Source: CAIMMJ01 sp037131955 (GTDB lineage: Bacteria; Bacteroidota; Bacteroidia; UBA4408). Taken from it: DNA of 17,685 nt. The notes below the pieces were generated by a model. It did no database searches and was not told the origin of the DNA. It worked only from the letters and a program-made list of their open reading frames with translations. Positions within the stretch are counted from its first letter, which is position 1; the number at the start of each line of letters is the position of its first letter. This document shows, in pieces, positions 7,867 to 14,642 of this stretch. The stretch spans positions 1-17,685 of the forward strand of contig JBAXQC010000056.1 of NCBI GenBank assembly GCA_037131955.1, read 5' to 3'. The position numbers were made by a program, and so were the translations under genes.

Positions 7867-8844
7867 TTACTTTTTTAATGTTTGATACAGCTGTTCCATT
7901 GCTTTTGCTGTTGCATAAACTCCTTTTCTGGTTAAAATTCGATCGTCTGCTTTATCTTTTTCAGTTAAATAATTTTCCGTTGCCATTTGGTATTTTAATC
8001 CGTGTTGCTCGCAAATATCTAAAACATGTTTATTATAAGAACCATCGGGAAAGGCAATGGAGTCTATAGTTTTTTGTGTAAGGTTTTGAAGGTAGTTTAC
8101 AGAATCTTCTATCTCTTTTTTAGCATTTTCTGTGGAAATATTGCCTAAATTATTATGATAAAAGCCATGACTTCCAATTGTAACGTAATTTGAATTTGAA
8201 ATTTCTTTTATTTGTTCGTCGCTCATCAATTTCCAATACTCGTCATATTTTAAATCATTTTTAAATTTTACAAACGATAAACTATCATAAATACTTTGCT
8301 TAAACGAATAGTCAGGCTTAATATTTTTAACCGTTTCGTAAATATTTTTTCCTGTGCTGGTTGATGTATAAACCGATTTATTTTTGACAAATATTTCTCC
8401 TTCTATTTCTATTTCTTTATCCGTTAAGGTGGATGCAATGTTCACAAAATCTGCCCATAAAATGTTTTCACCAATTTTATTTAGACCAGTGCAATAAATA
8501 GTAGAAGGAACTTTGTATTTTTCTAAAATTGGAAAGGCATTGGTATAATTGTTTAAGTAACCGTCATCAAAAGTGATGGCAACATTAATTTTATTTTTTG
8601 TGAACTTTCTTTCAAAAAAATCTTGAACAGAAACAACATTGCATTTTTTTTTGAGAAACAAAATTTGCTTTTCAAAATCCTTTACTCCAGTGTGTCTTTG
8701 GTTATAAGGGTTAGTGCCTTTTGCATCAATTCCGTGATACATTATTATAACATTATTGCCAAATAATTTAGAATTAAACAATTCAAAGAATGGACTTCTA
8801 AAAATAATATTTTCTATTAAAAACTTTTTTGCCGCTAGTATCAT
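7867..8844 (-). CDS. Polysaccharide deacetylase family protein (NodB/CE4 domain)
   Basis: A 325-residue protein of the carbohydrate esterase 4 fold, predicted to remove N- or O-acetyl groups from a polysaccharide. Counting from the ATG at 8844, it has the early MYHG strand (35-38), motif 1 TFDDGY (91-96, metal ligand Asp94), motif 2 GSHGFYHNNLG (225-235, metal ligands His226 and His230) and a late IAFPDGSYN (263-271). About 130 residues separate motifs 1 and 2, longer than in minimal NodB domains. An upstream in-frame TTG at 8860-8862 would add six residues. I prefer the ATG because the TTG is part of a TATATTTG promoter-like box. No signal peptide is evident, so it may act in the cytoplasm or be membrane-associated. 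It heads a minus-strand run with the FemAB-like and glycosyltransferase genes. Confidence 0.86.
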   Translation of the reverse strand: MILAAKKFLIENIIFRSPFFELFNSKLFGNNVIIMYHGIDAKGTNPYNQRHTGVKDFEKQILFLKKKCNVVSVQDFFERKFTKNKINVAITFDDGYLNNYTNAFPILEKYKVPSTIYCTGLNKIGENILWADFVNIASTLTDKEIEIEGEIFVKNKSVYTSTSTGKNIYETVKNIKPDYSFKQSIYDSLSFVKFKNDLKYDEYWKLMSDEQIKEISNSNYVTIGSHGFYHNNLGNISTENAKKEIEDSVNYLQNLTQKTIDSIAFPDGSYNKHVLDICEQHGLKYQMATENYLTEKDKADDRILTRKGVYATAKAMEQLYQTLKK

Positions 8845-8859
8845 TGCTTCAGTTTTTTG

Positions 8860-8867
8860 CAAATATA
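8860..8867 (-). promoter_or_regulatory. Candidate -7 box for the deacetylase gene
   Basis: Minus-strand TATATTTG (8867 to 8860) is a perfect TAnnTTTG match 15 bp upstream of the ATG at 8844. Transcription starting about 6 nt after the box would give a leader of roughly 10 nt. No convincing TTTG at -33 was found, which lowers confidence. Confidence 0.45.
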
Positions 8868-8903
8868 TTTTTTATTTCTCTAATGATTGATTTAATTAAA
8901 ATG

Positions 8904-8935
8904 TTTGTTTATTTGTTTTAAATTATGCTACTTTG
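8904..8935 (+). promoter_or_regulatory. Candidate promoter for the GH31 alpha-glucosidase gene
   Basis: TTTG at 8904-8907 and TACTTTG at 8929-8935, 21 nt apart, resemble the Bacteroidota -33/-7 pair, with the -7 element one base shorter than TAnnTTTG. The predicted start of transcription falls at about 8941, exactly where a perfect dyad begins, leaving a leader of about 36 nt. Confidence 0.45.
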
Positions 8936-8940
8936 CAAAA

Positions 8941-8955
8941 GTGTCAGTATGACAC
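8941..8955. promoter_or_regulatory. Perfect dyad GTGTCA-GTA-TGACAC (operator-like)
   Basis: Two 6-bp arms (8941-8946 and 8950-8955) are exact inverted copies around a 3-bp centre. The site follows the -7 element by five bases and precedes the GH31 start codon by 21 bp. The tight 3-bp spacer fits a dimeric-regulator site. It could also be a small 5'-leader hairpin, and a T-rich run follows at 8963-8971. No regulator gene is present in the window. Confidence 0.5.
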
Positions 8956-8976
8956 AATTATTATTTTTTTTACTAA

Positions 8977-11415
8977 ATGGAAAGATTAAAAAATAGAAAT
9001 AGAGGTACAAGTTTCAATCAAAGTTTAGGTGCATTAACTGCACACACATTTACAAAATTTGGTGTGCTGTTACAAACAGAACAAGAATTAATTGACATAG
9101 ATATTTATACACCTTGGATTATTAGAATAAGAATTAGAAAAAAAGAAAATGATGTTGGTGACTTTTCTTATTCGGTAATTGCACCTAAGCCAAGTTCTAT
9201 TGAATTTATCGCTGAGGAAACAGGAAAAGAAATTATTTTAACCACAAGTGCTTTAACATTAAAAATTACCACAACATCAATTAGATTTTCTTTTTATACC
9301 TTGGATGGAAAGTTAATAAATGCAGACGATGAAGCGTTTGGTACTTCTTGGATAGGAAACGAGGTAACCACTTACAAAAAAATGCATCCCACCGAAAAGT
9401 ACATTGGAATGGGTGAAAAAACCGGACCACTAAATAGAAGAGGCAAAGCATATACACATTGGAACACAGATAAGTTTGGTTACGGAGTAGATGCCGATCC
9501 AATTTACCTCTCCACTCCATTTTTTATTGGAATTAACGAAGAATTACCTTATGGTATTTTCTTTGACAATTCTCATAAATCTACAGTGAGCTTTGGTGCT
9601 TCAAATGATAGATTTATGTATTTTTCTGCAGTTGATGGCGAAATGGATTATTATTTTATTCATCACCCAAAGGTAGAGGACATTATAAAATCATATTCTT
9701 TTTTAACAGGAACAATGCAAATGCCGGCACTTTGGAGTTTAGGTTTTCAGCAATGCAGGTACAGTTATTATCCAGAGTCGGAGCCTTTAAATGCTGCCAG
9801 AACTTTCAGAGAAAAAGATATTCCCTGCGATGTAATTTATTTGGATATACATTACATGGATTCGTATAAAGTTTTTACATGGCATCCTACAAGATTTCCT
9901 AATCCAAAAAGATTAACAAATGAATTAAAAGATCTAGGTTTTAATTTGGTAGTAATTCTTGATCCGGGAATAAAAGTAGAAAACGGTTACAAGGCTTACG
10001 AAGACGGTGTAAAAGAAAATTACTTTGTAACTTATCCGGATGATGAAATTTTTAAAGGTCAGGTTTGGCCCGGTTGGAGTGCTTTCCCCGATTTTACTGC
10101 ACACGAAGTGAGAGAGTGGTGGGGAAAAAGTTTAAGTGTTTTAACGGATGTTGGTATTGAAGGTTTTTGGAACGATATGAATGAGCCGGCAGCGTGGGGT
10201 CAACATTTGCCAGAATTAATTGAATTTGACTACGAAGGAAATGGTGCAGCCCATAAAAAAGCTAGAAATATTTATGGAATGCAAATGGCAAGAGCCACTT
10301 ATGAGGGAGCAAAAAAACAATTGGGAGGAAAGCGCCCCTTTGTTCTTACTCGTGCGGGATTTTGTGGAATTCAAAGGTATGCAGCAGTGTGGACTGGCGA
10401 TAATGTAAGTTCTGACGAACACATGATGGCAGGAGTGAGGCTAGTAAATTCTATGGGTCTTGCAGGTGTTGCCAATGCAGGTTATGATATTGGTGGATTT
10501 GCAGGAGAATGCACAGCACCCTTGTTTGCAAGATGGATAGCAATTGGAGCATTTTCACCATTTTTTAGAACCCATGCCATGGTAAATAGCAGAGATTCTG
10601 AGCCCTGGACTTACGGCGAAGAAGTAGAAGATATATCTAGAAACTTTATTAAACTTAGGTATAAATTAATGCCGTATTTGTATTCTGTTTTTTACGAAGC
10701 GGCTACCACAGGAATGCCGGTGGCCAGGAGTTTAGCTATTGATTATACACACGACAATAAGATTTATTCTACTGCATTTCAAAATCAATATTTATTTGGA
10801 CCTGCAATATTAGTTGCTCCTGTAGAGAGTAACAAAGAGTATTGCAAAGTTTATTTACCCAAAGGTAAGTGGTACGATTTTTTTACTGTAAAAGCTTATG
10901 AAGGCAATAGCGAACATCTAGTAGAATTGCACAAAGAAACCTTGCCACTATATATTAAAGCCGGAAGTATTATTTGCATGCAAACCGATGTTCCAAATTT
11001 AAAAACTAAACCCAAAGATGTATTAGATATTCATTTATACGAAGGAGATAATCACACTTTTGAATACTACGAGGACGATGGCGAAACATTTGAGTACAAA
11101 AACGGAAAATACTTTAAGAGAAAAATCCAACATTTGTGTGAAGAAAAAAAATTAGTTTTTGAAAAAGTAGAAGGAAATTATTCATCTCATTTTAACACTA
11201 TCAGATTGTTTTTTCATGGATTTTCTAACTACAAAAACAGTGTTAAACTAAATGGAATTGATTTAAAAATTACGTTAGAGCATATTTCATTTGTAGAGCC
11301 ATTAAGTGATTTTGATCCCTACCACAAACCTCCAAAAGATAGAGTGGTTATTATGGACATAAATACGGTAGAATTTAAAAATTTAACTGAGAAATTTGAA
11401 ATTACTTGGGGATAG
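8977..11415 (+). CDS. GH31 alpha-glucosidase, cytoplasmic
   Basis: An 812-residue retaining glycoside hydrolase predicted to release glucose from the non-reducing ends of alpha-glucosides such as maltose and malto-oligosaccharides. The N-terminal galactose-mutarotase-like domain (about 20-235) contains KYIGMGEKTGPLNRRG. The barrel (about 245-580) carries the signature GFWNDMNEPAAW with nucleophile Asp400, and VWTGDN with acid/base Asp475. It also has the conserved DIHYMD (290-295) and the RTHA run near 531-534. Two C-terminal beta domains follow, with LFGPAILVAPV (606-616) and YYEDDGETFEY (697-707). There is no signal peptide, so it probably acts in the cytosol, downstream of secreted amylases such as the GH13 protein in this window. 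Length and motifs are typical of family 31. Its own promoter and a perfect dyad lie upstream. Confidence 0.94.
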   Translation: MERLKNRNRGTSFNQSLGALTAHTFTKFGVLLQTEQELIDIDIYTPWIIRIRIRKKENDVGDFSYSVIAPKPSSIEFIAEETGKEIILTTSALTLKITTTSIRFSFYTLDGKLINADDEAFGTSWIGNEVTTYKKMHPTEKYIGMGEKTGPLNRRGKAYTHWNTDKFGYGVDADPIYLSTPFFIGINEELPYGIFFDNSHKSTVSFGASNDRFMYFSAVDGEMDYYFIHHPKVEDIIKSYSFLTGTMQMPALWSLGFQQCRYSYYPESEPLNAARTFREKDIPCDVIYLDIHYMDSYKVFTWHPTRFPNPKRLTNELKDLGFNLVVILDPGIKVENGYKAYEDGVKENYFVTYPDDEIFKGQVWPGWSAFPDFTAHEVREWWGKSLSVLTDVGIEGFWNDMNEPAAWGQHLPELIEFDYEGNGAAHKKARNIYGMQMARATYEGAKKQLGGKRPFVLTRAGFCGIQRYAAVWTGDNVSSDEHMMAGVRLVNSMGLAGVANAGYDIGGFAGECTAPLFARWIAIGAFSPFFRTHAMVNSRDSEPWTYGEEVEDISRNFIKLRYKLMPYLYSVFYEAATTGMPVARSLAIDYTHDNKIYSTAFQNQYLFGPAILVAPVESNKEYCKVYLPKGKWYDFFTVKAYEGNSEHLVELHKETLPLYIKAGSIICMQTDVPNLKTKPKDVLDIHLYEGDNHTFEYYEDDGETFEYKNGKYFKRKIQHLCEEKKLVFEKVEGNYSSHFNTIRLFFHGFSNYKNSVKLNGIDLKITLEHISFVEPLSDFDPYHKPPKDRVVIMDINTVEFKNLTEKFEITWG

Positions 11416-11435
11416 ACTTATTAGTAGCAATTGGT

Positions 11436-11443
11436 TATATTTG
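11436..11443 (+). promoter_or_regulatory. Candidate -7 box for the sensor kinase gene
   Basis: TATATTTG matches TAnnTTTG exactly, 26 bp before the kinase ATG and 20 bp after the GH31 stop. No well-placed -33 TTTG is visible; the nearest TTG is about 26 nt upstream. It suggests the kinase can be transcribed independently of the GH31 gene. Confidence 0.45.
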
Positions 11444-11469
11444 TATCGATTTTGTAATTTAAATATACA

Positions 11470-13329
11470 ATGTTAGAAATTGAAGATTTAAAAAAACAAA
11501 TAGTTTTATTATCAAAGAGTCTTCAAGATTCAAAAAATGATGTTCAAGAATTAGAACAAAAGCTAGGTAATGTTGAGCAAGAACTATTAAAATCTAATTT
11601 AAGAATCAAGGATTTTTCAGATTTTATTAACTTTTCAATTTTCGAGACTTATGAGAATGGCGAAATTATTTTTTTTAATAAATTATCCAAAGAAATATTA
11701 AACATCACAGATGATAATTTTATAGGAAGCAATATTTTTAATTATCTACCCGAACAAGTTGCAAATGATTTTAAGCATAACATAGAACTTTCTTTAAGCT
11801 CAGAAAATCAAGTCTCTTCTGTTATTAAATTAAATAAAAAATACTATAAAGTATTAACCGTTCCACGTTATTGTTCATCACTTACCAGAAAATCTATAAT
11901 TATTTTTTCTGAAGACATTACACCTCAAATAGAATCGGAAACTGAGCTTAATTTTAAAACCATTTTATTGAGCAAAGTTTATGAGGAGGCTCCCGATGGA
12001 TTTATGATTTTTGAATTTGAAACAGATCAGCTTATTAGTTGCAATAGAAAAATAAAAGAGATGTTTGAGTTGTCTGAGCTAAATTATGTTTCAGACATCA
12101 ATAATTTTATTCGAATGGCAAGAGTTAAACATCTTACAGAAACCGATAAAAAATTAATTGTTAATCAAGTTAAACTTTATGGTTTTTTTGAAGATGAAGT
12201 AGAATACAAAACATACAAAGGGAATACATTTTGGGCCAGCTACTCCATTAAACTATTAAAACTAGAGAATGATGAAGTATTTTTAATCAGATTATCTGAC
12301 ATATCGGAACTAAAAAAGATAAATAAGCAGTTGTTTTTAGATAAGCAAAAACGAACGTTACAAATTGAACAATCCCCACTAGGTTATATAGAATGGGGCG
12401 AGAACTTTGAGGTTTTAGAATGGAATAAAAGTTCACAAACTATTTTTGGTTATTCAAAAAAAGAAATAATTGAAAAAAAAGCATATTCGCTTGTTAAAGA
12501 AGATTTACGTCCCACTTTTGTAGAATATTGGAATGACATAAAATCTGGTAAAGTTTTACGAGAACAAAAAGTATTTCAAAACATTACAAAAAGTGGAGAG
12601 TTAATTTTGGTAAACTGGTTTTCTACAGCTCTTTTTGACACATCTGGTAAATTTATTGGAATAAGTTGTTTGGTAGAGAATATAACTGAACAGCAAAATA
12701 ACGAAGATGAAATTAATCGTCAACTAAAAGAAAAAGAAATTTTGCTTTCTGAAGTTCATCATAGAGTTAAAAATAACTTAGCCATAATTTCTGGCTTGCT
12801 TTTTATGCAATCAGAAAGTGTTGACGATCCAAAAATAAAACAACTGCTCACCGAAAGTCAATCAAGAATAAAATCGATGGCAATTATTCATGATCAATTG
12901 TACAAGAGTGAAAATTTTTCGGAGATTGATATTCAGGAATATTTAATAGAGTTAACTAATAAAATTGCAAGTTCTTACTCATCCTCCAATAAGAAAATAG
13001 ATATTGAGATTGAATCTAACAGTTTTTCTATGCAAATTAGTATAGCTTTAACAATAGGTTTAATAATAAATGAATTGGTAATTAATTCCTACAAATATGC
13101 ATTTGAAAACAGAAAGGAGGGAAAAATTAAAATAAAATTCAATCAACAAGAAAAATATTATTTTTCTGTAGCTGATGATGGTATTGGCTTGCCTGCTGCA
13201 AAAGAAATAGAAAGTAAAAATACTCTTGGAATGAATTTAATTCAAATCTTAGTTCATCAGCTTAGAGGCGAGTTAGAATTTTTTAATGATGGGGGAGCAG
13301 TTTGTAAGATTCAGTTTCAAAATTCGTAA
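11470..13329 (+). CDS. Soluble triple-PAS sensor histidine kinase (HisKA_2 type)
   Basis: A 619-residue signalling kinase with no signal peptide or membrane helix, so it is probably a cytosolic sensor. An N-terminal coiled coil (about 3-48, rich in Glu, Lys and Leu heptads) precedes three PAS-like domains at about 50-155, 165-280 and 298-408 (the last has YIEWGENFEVLEWNKSSQTI and ends in VENITEQQ). The dimerisation/phosphoacceptor helix carries LLSEVHHRVKNNLAIISGLL (425-444); the HHR pair at 430-432 contains the phosphorylated histidine of HisKA_2/HWE-like kinases. The ATPase domain shows the N box INELVINSYKYAF (533-545), DDGIGLP (569-575) and TLGMNLI (585-591). No response regulator is in the window, so its partner and signal are unknown. 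It has its own -7 box. Confidence 0.9.
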   Translation: MLEIEDLKKQIVLLSKSLQDSKNDVQELEQKLGNVEQELLKSNLRIKDFSDFINFSIFETYENGEIIFFNKLSKEILNITDDNFIGSNIFNYLPEQVANDFKHNIELSLSSENQVSSVIKLNKKYYKVLTVPRYCSSLTRKSIIIFSEDITPQIESETELNFKTILLSKVYEEAPDGFMIFEFETDQLISCNRKIKEMFELSELNYVSDINNFIRMARVKHLTETDKKLIVNQVKLYGFFEDEVEYKTYKGNTFWASYSIKLLKLENDEVFLIRLSDISELKKINKQLFLDKQKRTLQIEQSPLGYIEWGENFEVLEWNKSSQTIFGYSKKEIIEKKAYSLVKEDLRPTFVEYWNDIKSGKVLREQKVFQNITKSGELILVNWFSTALFDTSGKFIGISCLVENITEQQNNEDEINRQLKEKEILLSEVHHRVKNNLAIISGLLFMQSESVDDPKIKQLLTESQSRIKSMAIIHDQLYKSENFSEIDIQEYLIELTNKIASSYSSSNKKIDIEIESNSFSMQISIALTIGLIINELVINSYKYAFENRKEGKIKIKFNQQEKYYFSVADDGIGLPAAKEIESKNTLGMNLIQILVHQLRGELEFFNDGGAVCKIQFQNS

Positions 13330-13376
13330 AAAAAAATGACAAAATAAGGAGAAATGAAATCCTACTTATTTTGCCA
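13328..13376 (-). terminator. Intrinsic terminator of the isocitrate dehydrogenase gene, probably bidirectional
   Basis: The arms 13337-13348 (TGACAAAATAAG) and 13365-13376 (CTTATTTTGCCA) pair over 12 positions with one mismatch, around a 16-nt loop. On the minus strand the stem is followed at once by nine T residues (13336 to 13328), the classical intrinsic-terminator layout, 26 bp beyond the dehydrogenase stop codon. The same hairpin, followed by AT-rich sequence, sits 8 bp after the kinase stop on the plus strand and could end that transcript too. The T-run touches the kinase stop codon. Confidence 0.75.
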
Positions 13377-13401
13377 CAATTAAATTTATTATCAAAAACT
13401 A

Positions 13402-14628
13402 TTAGGCTAATTTTTTCTTCAAATTTTCATCAATTAAATCTAAAAATTCCTCTGTAAATAAATAATTTTCAACAGAAACTTTTTCGCCATAAATACAAAC
13501 AGCAAGGTCTTTTGTCATTTTTCCACTTTCAACTGTTTCTACGCAAACTTCTTCTAGTTTTTTAGCAAAATCAATTAATGCATCATTGTTATCTAATTTG
13601 CCTCTAAACGCCAAGCCTTGAGTCCAAGCAAAAATAGAAGCTATAGGATTTGTGGAAGTTTTTTTACCTTGTTGGTGCATTCTATAATGCCTAGTAACTG
13701 TTCCGTGCGCCGCTTCTGCCTCCATAGTTTTTCCATCCGGAGTAATCAAAGCAGATGTCATCAATCCTAGTGAACCAAACCCTTGAGCAACAATGTCGGA
13801 TTGAACATCACCGTCGTAATTTTTGCACGCCCACACAAAATTTCCATTCCATTTAAGTGCACTTGCTACCATGTCATCAATCAATCTGTGCTCATAAGTT
13901 AGCCCTAAAGCATCCATCTGTTCTTTAAATTCACTCATGTAAATTTCTTCAAAAATATCTTTGAATCTTCCATCGTATTTTTTTAGAATAGTATTTTTAG
14001 AAGAAAAATAAAGTGGCCATTTTTTATCTATAGCTGTGTTAAAGCAAGACCTTGCAAATCCTTTAATTGATTCTTCGGTATTATACATCGCCAATGCAAC
14101 TCCGTTACCTTTAAAATTAAATACATCAAAAGATTGCGGGGCATCTCCATTGTCTGGAGTATACGTAATTGTGAGTTTACCACTTCCTTTTGTAACAAAA
14201 TCTGTTGCACGGTATTGATCTCCAAAAGCATGACGACCAATACAAATAGGAGCAGTCCAGTTTGGCACCAACCTAGGAATGTTTTTCATAACAATAGGTT
14301 CTCTAAAAACTGTTCCATCTAAAATATTTCTTATGGTTCCGTTTGGCGATTTCCACATTTGCTTTAAGTTAAATTCTTTTACTCTTTGTTCATCTGGAGT
14401 AATGGTTGCACATTTAATGCCTACGTTAAATTGTTTAACAGCATTTGCTGCATCAATAGTAACCTGATCGTTTGTAGCATCTCGGTGTTCAATGCCTAAA
14501 TCAAAATACTTAATGTCTATTTCTAGGTATGGAAGAATAAGTTTCTTTTTTATGAAATCCCAAATTATTCTTGTCATTTCATCTCCATCCATTTCTACTA
14601 CTGGGTTTGCAACTTTAATTTTATTCAT
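13402..14628 (-). CDS. icd: NADP-dependent isocitrate dehydrogenase (eukaryotic-like homodimeric type)
   Basis: A 408-residue TCA-cycle enzyme that oxidatively decarboxylates isocitrate to 2-oxoglutarate while reducing NADP. It resembles the eukaryotic cytosolic/mitochondrial subfamily (about 410 residues) rather than E. coli Icd. The isocitrate site is complete: Ser94 and Asn96 in WKSPNGTIRN, Arg100, Arg109, Arg132 in CIGRHAFGDQYR, Tyr139, Lys211, and metal ligands Asp251, Asp274 and Asp278. These align almost residue for residue with human IDH1. The AAHGTVTRHYR run (306-316) has the Arg-His pair linked to NADP preference. It is cytoplasmic. It follows the M16 protease gene on the same strand after only 14 bp and ends in a strong terminator, so it is probably the last gene of a two-gene transcript. 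Confidence 0.95.
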   Translation of the reverse strand: MNKIKVANPVVEMDGDEMTRIIWDFIKKKLILPYLEIDIKYFDLGIEHRDATNDQVTIDAANAVKQFNVGIKCATITPDEQRVKEFNLKQMWKSPNGTIRNILDGTVFREPIVMKNIPRLVPNWTAPICIGRHAFGDQYRATDFVTKGSGKLTITYTPDNGDAPQSFDVFNFKGNGVALAMYNTEESIKGFARSCFNTAIDKKWPLYFSSKNTILKKYDGRFKDIFEEIYMSEFKEQMDALGLTYEHRLIDDMVASALKWNGNFVWACKNYDGDVQSDIVAQGFGSLGLMTSALITPDGKTMEAEAAHGTVTRHYRMHQQGKKTSTNPIASIFAWTQGLAFRGKLDNNDALIDFAKKLEEVCVETVESGKMTKDLAVCIYGEKVSVENYLFTEEFLDLIDENLKKKLA

Positions 14629-14642
14629 TGTATTTTTTGTCT

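Noticed and set aside
8941..8971. Reading the GTGTCA/TGACAC dyad plus the following T-rich run as an intrinsic terminator
   Set aside because: The stem is only 6 bp with a 3-nt loop, the T-run starts several bases after it, and the site lies between divergent genes, where no transcript needs to end.
14028..14467. Several overlapping short open frames on both strands inside the isocitrate dehydrogenase gene
   Set aside because: All sit within a fully conserved enzyme sequence, have no recognisable domains and are explained by the low stop-codon density of the real gene.
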